Shown here piece after piece: positions 22,625-31,347 of a stretch of DNA of 64,000 nt; position 1 is the first letter of the stretch; every line of letters begins with the position of its first letter. This DNA is from Rhodothermales bacterium (GTDB lineage Bacteria > Bacteroidota > Rhodothermia > Rhodothermales > UBA10348). The position numbers and the translations under genes were made by a program. The DNA is taken from NCBI GenBank assembly GCA_017643395.1, contig JAEPNP010000001.1, positions 1,611,001 through 1,675,000 on the forward strand, given 5' to 3'. The notes under the pieces were generated by a model that was not told the origin of the DNA, made no database searches, and worked only from the letters and a program-made list of their open reading frames with translations.

Positions 22625-24409
22625 CTATTCCTCCGTCTCGAGCTGGCGAAGCACCTCAGCCAACCGGACGCGGATGTTGTCCACGTGGCTGGATCGGCCG
22701 GCGGCCAGGCTGGCCAGCGAACGGCGCTCCAGCTCGGCGGCGATTTCAGCGCGCATGGCCTCATCGCCCGTATCCACGGCCGCGTACAGCCCCTGGGCGT
22801 CGGAGTCGCCGGCACGAACGAGTTGGTCGATGTAGGCTTTTGCCACGACCGGGTGCGCGGGCCATTCCACACGCGGCTGCTCCTGCGCATTGAAGTCGCG
22901 CATGGAGACCAGCTTGGCGGCTTCGATTTCGTTGACCGTCAGGTGCTCGCTCGGCTCCAGCTGGAAAATGTCGAAGCCACGGGCAATCTCGGCACCAAAG
23001 AGGTAGCCGTTGTGCCAGTAGGTACTCCAGTAGCCCCCGGAAATCATGGTGGAGTCGTTCACGGGACCACGGTCGAAGAAGCCAATCTCAAACGCGTTCT
23101 CAGGGTCGGTGAAGTCGAAGATCGACATGCCGCCCTGGTACCACGCCTGGGCCTTGATGTCACGGCCGGGCACGGGAATGATCGAGCCGTTGTGGGCCAC
23201 GCAGTTCTCCAGCGTGGTCTGGGGCACGGGCAGTTTGTAGTAGCCGCGGAGTTTGAGTTTGCCGTCTTCCAGGTCGAAAATGGCATTGGCGCCCCAGGTC
23301 TGCGGATCGTTTTCGGTGCAGCGGGGTGCGCCGCCACCGCCCCACTCATCCGTAAAGATGATGGTGGTGCCGTCATTGTTGAACGTGGCCGAGTGCCAGT
23401 ACGCAAAGTTGGGGTCTACGACCTGCTCCACGCGAACCGGGTTGGCCGGGTCTGTGATGTCCAGCAGGATGCCGTTGCCCGAGCACGCGCCCGCGGCCAG
23501 TCCAACCGCCGGATATGCCGTGATGTCGTGGCACTGGTTGGTGCGCCGCGAAGACTGGGTGCCCGGACCATGGTCGCCACCCTGCCAGAGACCACCGATG
23601 TTGCCTTCGGACTCAAAGATGCGGGGCATGTTGACGATCTCGGCAGCGGCCGGATTGGCCATCGGCACCTTGATGACTTCGATGCGGAAGTAGGAGGTAT
23701 TGGGATCTTCGTCGGGATCGGTAGCCGATGAGCAGCCCGGCAGCTCCTCCGTAGGCCGTACACGGCTGGTGCCCTGCACGTAGACGTACACATTTGCGTC
23801 GTCGTTCGGGTCGGAGACTACCGTATGGGTGTGCGACCCGCGACATGTCTGCACGGCCGCCACCTGGCGCGGGGTGCGGATGTCCTGGATATCAAAGATG
23901 CGCACACCGCGGAAGCGCTCGTCGCTCACCACGTCCTGAACGCCCTGTGTGCCGCAATCAAGGCGGCCGCGGGTCTCCTGAACGGACATGAACAGGAGAT
24001 TCTTGTAGACGGACACGTCGCCCTGACCGCCTGGGCAGACCACCGAGGTCAACAGCGAAGGTTCGTTGGGGCTGGACACATCATAGATGTTGAAGCCTCT
24101 GTAGTTGCCGACAAATGCGTAGTCGCCCTGGAAGGCGAGGTCGGTGTTGGAAACGCTGCCACCGGTCAGCTGCGCGTCCTGGAATCCTTCAGGCTTCGGC
24201 ATGGTGGCCAGCAGGGTGACTCCCATCGCAGCTTCGCCGGCATCATACAGGCCGGGCTTCAGTCCGATACGGGGGTCATTCTCGTCCCAGTCCCAAAGTT
24301 TCTCCTTGGGAGGCTCCGGCAAGTTGGGTGGAGCATCCTGCGCGAACAGCGAAGGCGAAAGGCCGGCCGTCACGGCAATGGTCAGAACGGTGAGTAATGC
24401 TCGTTTCAT
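22625..24409 (-). CDS. LVIVD-repeat secreted protein
   Basis: 594 residues with a signal peptide (MKRALLTVLTIAVTAGLSPSLFAQ). Repeats of the LVIVD type run through the propeller: FQGDYAFVGNYRGFNIYDVSSPNEPSLL, GVRIFDIQDIRTPRQVAAVQ, GILLDITDPANPVRVEQVV, MSIFDFTDPENAFEIGFF. The last ~80 residues are helical (AAELERRSLASLAAGRSSHVDNIRVRLAEVL). It follows a DUF305 lipoprotein gene on the same strand with 27 bp between them, a pairing that suggests a shared envelope function. Many Cys residues hint at disulfides. No catalytic motif; function unknown. Confidence 0.85.
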   Translation of the reverse strand: MKRALLTVLTIAVTAGLSPSLFAQDAPPNLPEPPKEKLWDWDENDPRIGLKPGLYDAGEAAMGVTLLATMPKPEGFQDAQLTGGSVSNTDLAFQGDYAFVGNYRGFNIYDVSSPNEPSLLTSVVCPGGQGDVSVYKNLLFMSVQETRGRLDCGTQGVQDVVSDERFRGVRIFDIQDIRTPRQVAAVQTCRGSHTHTVVSDPNDDANVYVYVQGTSRVRPTEELPGCSSATDPDEDPNTSYFRIEVIKVPMANPAAAEIVNMPRIFESEGNIGGLWQGGDHGPGTQSSRRTNQCHDITAYPAVGLAAGACSGNGILLDITDPANPVRVEQVVDPNFAYWHSATFNNDGTTIIFTDEWGGGGAPRCTENDPQTWGANAIFDLEDGKLKLRGYYKLPVPQTTLENCVAHNGSIIPVPGRDIKAQAWYQGGMSIFDFTDPENAFEIGFFDRGPVNDSTMISGGYWSTYWHNGYLFGAEIARGFDIFQLEPSEHLTVNEIEAAKLVSMRDFNAQEQPRVEWPAHPVVAKAYIDQLVRAGDSDAQGLYAAVDTGDEAMRAEIAAELERRSLASLAAGRSSHVDNIRVRLAEVLRQLETEE

Positions 24410-24436
24410 GTCTGGCTGTGGTTAGGGGATCGTTCT

Positions 24437-25156
24437 TCAGCGCAGGTTGGCCAACATCTGGCGCATGCGCTGGATTTCCATGGTCTGGTCCTCTTCGACC
24501 GCGTCGGCGAAGCGGAAAATGTCGGTTTCCTGGGCGGCGCCCTCCGAGGCGAGCAGTTCACCGACCATGATGATGGCGCCCTGGTGATGCTGGATCATGT
24601 ATTCCAGCCAGAGCCGGTAGAACTCGTCGCCGGATGCGTCTTCAAGCTCCTTCATCTGTGCGAGGGACAGCATGCCCGGCATCGCCTCTGCATGGCCGTG
24701 CATCATGTGATGCGCGGTGGACTCAGGCACCTGCTCATCACGGTCCCGGAGCCACTTCTGCATGAGTTCGATCTCCGATTTCTGGGAGATCTCCATGCGA
24801 CGGCCCATGAGAATCAGATCCTGTCGTTCGGTGCGATCAGCAATGAGCGCGGTCATGTCGAGTGCCTGGGCGTGATGGCCGATCATGCCCTGCATGAAGG
24901 CTACGTCAGCCTCGGTGTAGGGCATGGGCCGGGCCGTCAACAAGCTCTCATTGAGCGGCCGGGATCCCTCGCCGGGAGCACCGGGCTGGACCACACGCGG
25001 CGATTCGCCAGGAGCACCGGGCTGGACCACCCGGGCACCGCCTTCAGGCGCAACATTCCCAGACGGTTCAGAGGTCGGTTGCTGGGCACTTCTTGTGCCG
25101 GTGCAGCCCGTCAGCGTCAGGCCGGCAAGTATCACTGCGTACACGAAACGCGGCAT
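24437..25156 (-). CDS. DUF305 lipoprotein
   Basis: 239 residues from the ATG at 25156; lipobox LTGCTG follows a short hydrophobic leader. A 12-residue tandem repeat (RVVQPGAPGESP, RVVQPGAPGEGS; 36-bp period in DNA near 24976-25045) forms a linker. The DUF305 domain is complete with its His-rich helices: FMQGMIGHHAQALDMTALI, MHGHAEAMPGMLS and YMIQHHQGAIIMV. DUF305 is a ferritin-like helical fold whose His/Met residues suggest metal (copper or iron) binding. Upstream partner of the LVIVD gene; both are predicted envelope proteins. Confidence 0.9.
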   Translation of the reverse strand: MPRFVYAVILAGLTLTGCTGTRSAQQPTSEPSGNVAPEGGARVVQPGAPGESPRVVQPGAPGEGSRPLNESLLTARPMPYTEADVAFMQGMIGHHAQALDMTALIADRTERQDLILMGRRMEISQKSEIELMQKWLRDRDEQVPESTAHHMMHGHAEAMPGMLSLAQMKELEDASGDEFYRLWLEYMIQHHQGAIIMVGELLASEGAAQETDIFRFADAVEEDQTMEIQRMRQMLANLR

Positions 25157-25277
25157 TCGAGAGGGGGACAGGTTGTTCAATCTTTCAGGCAGAGCGCGTC
25201 GTAACTCCGCCCGGGAGTTGCAGTTTCGTCTGGCACGGGGCACTATGGCGGCCGACAGACCACCTCTGGTTTCTCCC

Positions 25278-25637
25278 ATGAAACGAGTCCGACTAAGCGA
25301 AAAATTTGCCCAGTTCGATGATCAATGGAGTCCGCGCATCGTAGCCGCGCTGAACGGGCAGCACGTCAAGTTGGCGAAGATCGAGGGCGCCTTCGTCTGG
25401 CACTGCCATCCTGACGCGGATGAGCTGTTCCTGGTGGTCCGGGGTGCGATGGAGATGCATCTCAGAGACGGTGTGGTGCACCTGGAGGCCGGTGACCTCT
25501 TTGTGGTGCCCCGCGGCACGGAGCACCGCCCCGTTGCCGAGCGGGAAGCCGAGATCCTGCTGGTCGAACCCGCCGGAACGGTCAATACAGGCACGGCCGG
25601 CGGAGACCGCACGGTGAACGACCCTGCCTGGATCTAG
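25278..25637 (+). CDS. Small cupin-domain protein
   Basis: 119 residues, a single cupin barrel. The first motif is FVWHCHPDADELFLVVRG (metal ligands H42, H44, E49) and the second GDLFVVPRGTEHRPVA (H83), so the four-residue metal site is intact. ATG at 25278, divergent from the DUF305 gene with ~120 bp between. Stand-alone cupins of this type can be isomerases, dioxygenases or sugar-binding sensors; the substrate cannot be read from sequence. Its TAG overlaps the stop of the convergent histidine kinase gene (shared CTAG). Confidence 0.88.
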   Translation: MKRVRLSEKFAQFDDQWSPRIVAALNGQHVKLAKIEGAFVWHCHPDADELFLVVRGAMEMHLRDGVVHLEAGDLFVVPRGTEHRPVAEREAEILLVEPAGTVNTGTAGGDRTVNDPAWI

Positions 25638-27304
25638 GTGTGAACCTCGGCGGGCTCTTCCTCCGCGGGCAGGTCGAATCGGAACGTTGTGCCCTCACCC
25701 AGGGTGCTCTCAACCTTCAGGCGTGATCCGTGGCGGCCGACCATGTCCTGACTCAGGATCAGACCGAGGCCGGATCCTCGCTCGCGGTTCGTTCCGGGCG
25801 TGGAAAAGGCCGTGTCGATTCGGAAGAGCCTTTCGATGTCCTCGGGCGCCATACCCACGCCCGTATCCGATACCGCCACGTGCACCCGACCGTTGGACCG
25901 GCTGGCCGATAGCCTGACGCGGCCGCCATCGGAAGTGAACTTCAGCCCGTTCGAGAGCAGATTCAGGGTAATGCTGCTCAGCATGTTCGGGTCGGCCCAG
26001 GCCACCACATCTTGCTCGACCTCCACCTCCAGCGCGACCCCTTTCTCCTCCGCACCGGGTCCAAGTACAGCGACAAGTCGCCTGGCCGTGTCATGCACAT
26101 TGACCCGCTCCGGTCGGTGTTCCAACACGCCGGTCTGCAGGCGGGCCCAACTGAGCAGGTTGTCCATGAGATCGGCAAGGTTGCTGCTGGCCGTGACCAT
26201 ATGGGCGATGAACTCCCGGATGGCCTCACGCTGGTAGCTGTCGAAGTCGTTCCGCAAGGCGGTGGCCAGGGTTTGCACCGCCGCCAGGGGCGAGCGAAGG
26301 TCGTGGGAGATGATCGAAAAGAAGCGGTCCTTTGTATCGTTCGCCTCCTTCAGCTGACGAGCCTTCTCCTCCAGCTCGACCTCCGCCTGGAGGCGCCATT
26401 CGATCTCGTCGAGCAGCTTGACGTTGGCTTCCGAGAGCGCATCGCGGGACTCCCTCAGAACACGGGTCCAGTGCATCATGGTGTGATAGCCGAACACGCC
26501 GGTCGCCCCAATCAGCAGGAGCGTCACCCAGTGGACGAGGGAAAGGCCCTCGAACGCCTCCGAGATCTTCTCCAGGAACACCGGATCCTGTGCCGAAAGC
26601 GTCTCCATGGCCGCATCCAGGCGGGCCAGGCTGAAGTTGCGAACCAGAATGACGTAGCCGAACAGCGCCCCGATGATGACGCCGAACGCCAGACGCAACC
26701 TGGTTGAGGACAGCGCATCCTGCAACTCCCGGCCCAGTCCGTTGCGAGCCTTCCAGTCTTCGACTCTCGGTCCGAGCAGGGCAAAGAGGGGCGCGTTGAA
26801 GAGCATGGTCTGCAGGAAACCGCCCAGCCACCAGCCCTGCCATACAGGGAAGAGGTCATTGAGGCCAACGTTGTTCGTATAGCCCCAGACAAAGGACCCT
26901 GCCGAGCCTACCAGGCTCGCGGCGAACGCGGTCAGCGTGAAGAAAGCAAGCGAGGAGGCAGACCTCAGGTCCGTCCGGACCGGAACGGCCCGGTAGGCCA
27001 TGAAAAAGACCCCCAGGCCCAGGGGGTTGGCAAAGGCAAACAGGAACGTCCAGCCCAGGGGCACTCCGCCCACCAGAGCGACAATGGCCGTGGAGAGATA
27101 GGCCGGAATCGCCGCCCAGAAATAACCCAACCAGATCACGCATGCTGTCGCGAACAGCATCGGGATGTAGACCGTGACGAATACCTCGCCGCCTGCGAGC
27201 GGGATGCCGGTCCACTCCAGGAGTCGGGTAATGACTCCAGAGGGCACGAAAACGACCGCAAGCACCAACCAAACGACGGCCACGCGGCGAGCGGCCGGAG
27301 ACAC
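25634..27304 (-). CDS. Membrane sensor histidine kinase (MASE1-like)
   Basis: 556 residues from a GTG at 27304. About eight hydrophobic segments fill residues 1-290, arranged like MASE1 sensors (IPLAGGEVFVTVYIPMLFATACVIWLGYFW ...). A coiled coil follows (EANVKLLDEIEWRLQAEVELEEKARQLKEAND), then HisKA with the phospho-acceptor in SIISHDLRSPLAAVQ and HATPase_c boxes N (LNLLSNGLKFT), G1 (VSDTGVGMAPED) and G2 (GSGLGLIL). No response regulator is adjacent, so the partner is elsewhere. Convergent with the cupin gene. The 226 bp upstream (27305-27530) show no gene. Confidence 0.9.
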   Translation of the reverse strand: MSPAARRVAVVWLVLAVVFVPSGVITRLLEWTGIPLAGGEVFVTVYIPMLFATACVIWLGYFWAAIPAYLSTAIVALVGGVPLGWTFLFAFANPLGLGVFFMAYRAVPVRTDLRSASSLAFFTLTAFAASLVGSAGSFVWGYTNNVGLNDLFPVWQGWWLGGFLQTMLFNAPLFALLGPRVEDWKARNGLGRELQDALSSTRLRLAFGVIIGALFGYVILVRNFSLARLDAAMETLSAQDPVFLEKISEAFEGLSLVHWVTLLLIGATGVFGYHTMMHWTRVLRESRDALSEANVKLLDEIEWRLQAEVELEEKARQLKEANDTKDRFFSIISHDLRSPLAAVQTLATALRNDFDSYQREAIREFIAHMVTASSNLADLMDNLLSWARLQTGVLEHRPERVNVHDTARRLVAVLGPGAEEKGVALEVEVEQDVVAWADPNMLSSITLNLLSNGLKFTSDGGRVRLSASRSNGRVHVAVSDTGVGMAPEDIERLFRIDTAFSTPGTNRERGSGLGLILSQDMVGRHGSRLKVESTLGEGTTFRFDLPAEEEPAEVHT

Positions 27305-27530
27305 CTCGGTCAGGGTGCCCGGAAAAGGAAGCGGCCGGTAGGATCGGGCAACGTCCTGGCCCGCCGCACCGTCAGCTTTCGGAGCGATTGTCTTCAGGTG
27401 GGTCGGAATACGAAGCGCTGGTTCGCTAAACCTTCACACGGTTCCACGAAGGGCGCGCGCCGATGATCCGACCACCGAAAAAAAGCCTGCTCGCCTCATT
27501 CAAGGGCCACTCAGCGCGTCCTTTTCCGGA

Positions 27531-28838
27531 CTAAGCGCCCTGCAACTCGGCGGCCACCGCCTGAACTTCATCCAGCACCCGCAGCAGATTGCCACTCCAG
27601 AGTTTCCCGATCTCCTCCTCGGTATAGCCCCGGCGCACGAGTTCGAGCGTGACGTTGAACGTCTCGGACGCGTCGTTCCATCCCTTGACGCCGCCACCCC
27701 CATCGAAGTCGGAGGAGATGCCCACATGGTCGACGCCGATGGTTTCGACCAGATAGTCAATGTGGTCCACGAAGTCGGACACATCGACCGGCGCGGCATC
27801 GACGCTCTCCATACGCTCCTCCGCCGCCTCCATCACCGGCGCGACGCGAGCCATATACGCCTCCCGGTCCGCCGCAGGCATCGTGAACAGCGCTCGCCGT
27901 TCGACAATCAGCTCGATGCCCATCTCCTCTGCGACGACCGCGCGCACGGAGTCTGCTGCCAGTCGATACAGCCGGTCCTTCTCGGAGTCCACATAGCTGC
28001 GAAATGCAACGGTGTGAATGACACCTCCATTCTCCTTGAGGGCCATCAGCTGCTCATCGTCCATATTCCTGCTCACTCCGCTGAGTGCTCTGGCCGATGA
28101 GTGCGAAGCCATCACGGGAGCGACGGACAGACGCATGGTCTCCATGTTCGCTTCCTTCGAGGGGTGAGACAGGTCGATCATGATGCCGACCCGGTTCATC
28201 TCGGCAACCGCTTCGCGGCCGAGATCGCTCAGGCCGTTGTGCAACCAGACGTCGTCGCGCTCTCCGGTGTTTGAGTCGGAAAGCTGACTGTGTCCGTTGT
28301 GAGCCAGGGACATGTACCGGGCACCACGCTCCTGGAATTCTTCGATGCGGCTCAGGTCCGTGCCCACCGGATAGGCATTCTCGACCCCGATCATGGCCAC
28401 CAGCTTGCCTTCTCCGGCGATGCGTCGAACGTCATCGCTGGTGTACGCAAGTTCAATCTGCTCCGGAGCTTTCTCCTCGGCCAGCCAATGGATGGCGTCG
28501 AATTTCGAGATCGCGTTCTCATACGCGGCCGCGTAGCCCTCCTCCGAGAGCTCTCCCTGGCCCGTATAGACGATGAACCACGCCACGTCCAGTCCACCCT
28601 CTCGCATCTTGGGCAGGGTTACCTGGGTCTCCAGGTCCATCGTGTAGTTGCGCTCCTCGGTGAAGTTGCGCACGTTGATGTCGTCGTGCGTGTCGAGCGT
28701 GATGACACGCTCGTGAATGCCGCGGGCACGCTCGACCAGCGCGTCTTCAGATTCTGGGTTTTCGGATCCGGAGCAGGAGGTCAGTACGAGAGCAAGCGCC
28801 AGCAGCGCCAGCGACTGAACGCGACAAGAGGGGTTCAT
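27531..28838 (-). CDS. Membrane dipeptidase (M19) lipoprotein
   Basis: 435 residues from the ATG at 28838; lipobox LTSCSG. The M19 zinc site is intact: DTHDD (HxD) near the start, the bridging Glu in IGVENAYPVG, His in DLSHPSKEAN and ASHSSARAL, and Asp in DHVGISSDFDGGG. The renal-dipeptidase family hydrolyses dipeptides, including mixed L/D ones, here probably outside the cytoplasm. It is divergent from an S15 peptidase with 86 bp between starts, so the two may share control as a peptide-scavenging pair. Confidence 0.93.
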   Translation of the reverse strand: MNPSCRVQSLALLALALVLTSCSGSENPESEDALVERARGIHERVITLDTHDDINVRNFTEERNYTMDLETQVTLPKMREGGLDVAWFIVYTGQGELSEEGYAAAYENAISKFDAIHWLAEEKAPEQIELAYTSDDVRRIAGEGKLVAMIGVENAYPVGTDLSRIEEFQERGARYMSLAHNGHSQLSDSNTGERDDVWLHNGLSDLGREAVAEMNRVGIMIDLSHPSKEANMETMRLSVAPVMASHSSARALSGVSRNMDDEQLMALKENGGVIHTVAFRSYVDSEKDRLYRLAADSVRAVVAEEMGIELIVERRALFTMPAADREAYMARVAPVMEAAEERMESVDAAPVDVSDFVDHIDYLVETIGVDHVGISSDFDGGGGVKGWNDASETFNVTLELVRRGYTEEEIGKLWSGNLLRVLDEVQAVAAELQGA

Positions 28839-28924
28839 CACGAAATCGTCGGCAGGGGAAACGGGACGGAACCCGAAAGGTACAGTGAGACTCTTGACCC
28901 CGCACTGTTGACTTTCCGATTGCA

Positions 28925-30769
28925 ATGATGCCTTTCAAGCCCCTCGCTGCGTTGTGCCTGATTCTGCTGCTCGCGACGTCTGCCTGCGCACAGGATCTGA
29001 CCGACCCAGAGTTTTTGAGCGCCCGCCCGGTATTTGACGATGGGCAGGCCCAGGTCGTCGACGCGTTCGCCGATTCGGATACCTGGATTCGGGAGCAACT
29101 CTGGGTAGAAACCGAGTTCGACTCGGACGGTGACGGCACGCTGGACCGGGTGCACGTATCGGTGGTCCGACAGGCCCAGACCGATCTGAGTGACCTGCGG
29201 GTGCCGGTGATCTACGGGTCGAGCCCCTACTACTCGGGCACCTCGAACGACTACGACAACTTCTGGGACGTGCGGCACGAGTTGGGCGCCGAGCCGCCGG
29301 CCCGCACGCCCCTGCGAACACCGCAGCTCCGCACGCGGGACGGGATTTCCAACGGGTACGTGGAGGACTGGCTGCCGCGCGGCTTTGCCGTCGTGCACTC
29401 CGAATCACCGGGCACCGGTCTGTCTCAGGGCTGCCCCACGGTCGGTGGATTGAACGAATCGCTCGCGCCCAAGGCGGTGATTGACTGGCTCAACGGTCGC
29501 GCGAAAGGCTTCACGGCGCCGGTTGGGGGCGATGAGGTGGTTGCCGATTGGACAACCGGAAAGGTGGGCATGACGGGTACGTCGTACAACGGCACGCTGC
29601 CTCTGGCGGCCGCCACAACCGGCGTGGCGGGCCTGGAAGCAATCATCCCGGTGGCACCCAACACCTCTTACTACCACTACTACCGGTCCAACGGCCTGGT
29701 ACGGCACCCGGGAGGCTACCTCGGCGAGGACATCGACGTGCTCTACGACTTCATCCACAGCCGGGACTCGGACCGCCGTGAGTACTGCGACGCAACCATT
29801 CGGGACGGTCTGTACGCTGAGAACCAGGATCGGGTGACAGGGGACTACAATGACTTCTGGGCCGGCAGAGACTACCTGAACGTCATCGACAACGTGCGGG
29901 CCGCCACGCTCATGGCGCACGCGTTCAACGACTGGAACGTCATGCCCGAGCACAGTGTGCGCATTGTGGAGGCGCTCAAGGAGCGCGGCGTGCCGGTGCA
30001 GCAGTACTACCACCAGGGAGGCCACGGCGGCCCCCCGCCCATGGCCATGATGAACCGCTGGTTCACTCGCTATCTGTACGATGTGCAGAACGGCGTCGAG
30101 CAGGATCCGAAAGCGTGGATCGTGCGCCAGGGGAACGACCGTCTGGAGCCGACTCCCTACGAGGACTATCCCAATCCGGAGGCGTCCCCCGTTTCCCTCT
30201 ACCCCAATGCGGGCGGCCAGAGCATCGGCACGCTGACCTTGACGGCTCCAGGGGCCCAGGGGGTCGAAAGCCTGATTGACAATGTGTCCTTCGATGGGCA
30301 GGCCCTGGCTCGCGCCGAGTGGACGGAGCACAGACTGCTGTATGTCACTCCGGAACTGTCACAGGACGCCCACATCTCCGGCACCGCGTCCATCACCGTC
30401 AAGGTGGCCGCAGACAAGCCAGCGGCCAACCTCTCGATCTGGCTGGTGTCGCTGCCGTGGACCGAGGGAGGCCGCGCCAAGGGAGGCATCATCACCCGTG
30501 GATGGGCTGACCCACAGAATACCTCGCTTCGGGAGAGCTCTCCGCTCGTGCCGGGTGAGTACCGGGAGCTGACGTTTGATCTCCAGCCGGATGACCAGGT
30601 GATTCCGGCCGGACAACAGATCGGTTTGATGATCATGTCCAGCGACCGCGACTATACGCTGTGGCCCGAGCCGGGCACGTCGCTCTCCGTCGATCTCGAC
30701 GCAACGAGTTTGTCGCTTCCGGTTGTCGGCGGCATGCTTTCGTTCAAGAACCCGGAGGGCACCAACTGA
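28925..30769 (+). CDS. X-Pro dipeptidyl-peptidase / CocE-type S15 hydrolase, exported
   Basis: 614 residues with a signal peptide ending near SACAQD. The alpha/beta-hydrolase core has the nucleophile in GMTGTSYNG (S220), the Asp in HAFNDWNVMPEH and the His in YYHQGGHGGP. The C-terminal ~200 residues form the jelly-roll domain of S15 enzymes (HISGTASITVKVAADKPAANLSIWLVSL). These enzymes release X-Pro dipeptides or hydrolyse related esters and amides. ATG at 28925 (a second ATG follows directly). Its stop overlaps the next gene as TGATG. Confidence 0.9.
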   Translation: MMPFKPLAALCLILLLATSACAQDLTDPEFLSARPVFDDGQAQVVDAFADSDTWIREQLWVETEFDSDGDGTLDRVHVSVVRQAQTDLSDLRVPVIYGSSPYYSGTSNDYDNFWDVRHELGAEPPARTPLRTPQLRTRDGISNGYVEDWLPRGFAVVHSESPGTGLSQGCPTVGGLNESLAPKAVIDWLNGRAKGFTAPVGGDEVVADWTTGKVGMTGTSYNGTLPLAAATTGVAGLEAIIPVAPNTSYYHYYRSNGLVRHPGGYLGEDIDVLYDFIHSRDSDRREYCDATIRDGLYAENQDRVTGDYNDFWAGRDYLNVIDNVRAATLMAHAFNDWNVMPEHSVRIVEALKERGVPVQQYYHQGGHGGPPPMAMMNRWFTRYLYDVQNGVEQDPKAWIVRQGNDRLEPTPYEDYPNPEASPVSLYPNAGGQSIGTLTLTAPGAQGVESLIDNVSFDGQALARAEWTEHRLLYVTPELSQDAHISGTASITVKVAADKPAANLSIWLVSLPWTEGGRAKGGIITRGWADPQNTSLRESSPLVPGEYRELTFDLQPDDQVIPAGQQIGLMIMSSDRDYTLWPEPGTSLSVDLDATSLSLPVVGGMLSFKNPEGTN

Positions 30770-31347
30770 TGGTGGCCGTTACCTCTACCATGCTGGCGCT
30801 CGGGACCCAGGCGCCGGACTTCCATCTCCCGGATACCAACGGCGACTGGCATCGCATGTCCCAGGCTGTCGGAGCACCGACGGTGGTCATGTTCATCTGC
30901 AATCATTGTCCGTTCGTGAAGCTGGTGGTAGACGAACTGGCCGCACTCGCTCGCGACTACGCCGCCCGGGGCGTCAGATTCTTTGCCATCAGCAGCAACG
31001 ACATCGAGGCCTACCCGCAGGACGGCCCGGAGGCCATGAAAGCCGAAGCCGAGCGGCGCGGCTACACGTTCCCATATTTGCTCGACGAATCGCAGGACGT
31101 AGCCAAGAGCTACATGGCAGCCTGCACGCCGGATTTCTTCCTGTTCGACGCGGACCACCGGCTGGTGTACCGGGGGCAGTTGGACGACGCCCGTCCATCC
31201 AACGGGGTTCGACCCTCGGGCGCCGACCTGCGGGCCGCAGTCGATGCCGTGTTGGCGGGCAGGAGCCCATCGCCCGATCAAAAACCGGCCATGGGCTGCA
31301 ACATCAAGTGGAAACCGGGTAACCACCCGAACTACTTCGGAGCATGA
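30769..31347 (+). CDS. Thioredoxin-fold protein of the AhpC/TSA family
   Basis: 192 residues, cytosolic. The core motif MFICNHCPFVKLVVDEL has C44 and C47 as a CxxC pair, with a further Cys in YMAACTPDFFLFD next to the cis-Pro; this pattern is typical of the CNHCPFVK subfamily of thioredoxin-like proteins. Fold landmarks: GTQAPDFHLPDTNG at the start and AISSNDIEAYPQDGPE. Probably a thiol oxidoreductase or peroxidase. It is coupled on both sides: TGATG overlap with the S15 gene and ATGA overlap with the antiporter gene, forming one operon. Confidence 0.88.
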   Translation: MVAVTSTMLALGTQAPDFHLPDTNGDWHRMSQAVGAPTVVMFICNHCPFVKLVVDELAALARDYAARGVRFFAISSNDIEAYPQDGPEAMKAEAERRGYTFPYLLDESQDVAKSYMAACTPDFFLFDADHRLVYRGQLDDARPSNGVRPSGADLRAAVDAVLAGRSPSPDQKPAMGCNIKWKPGNHPNYFGA

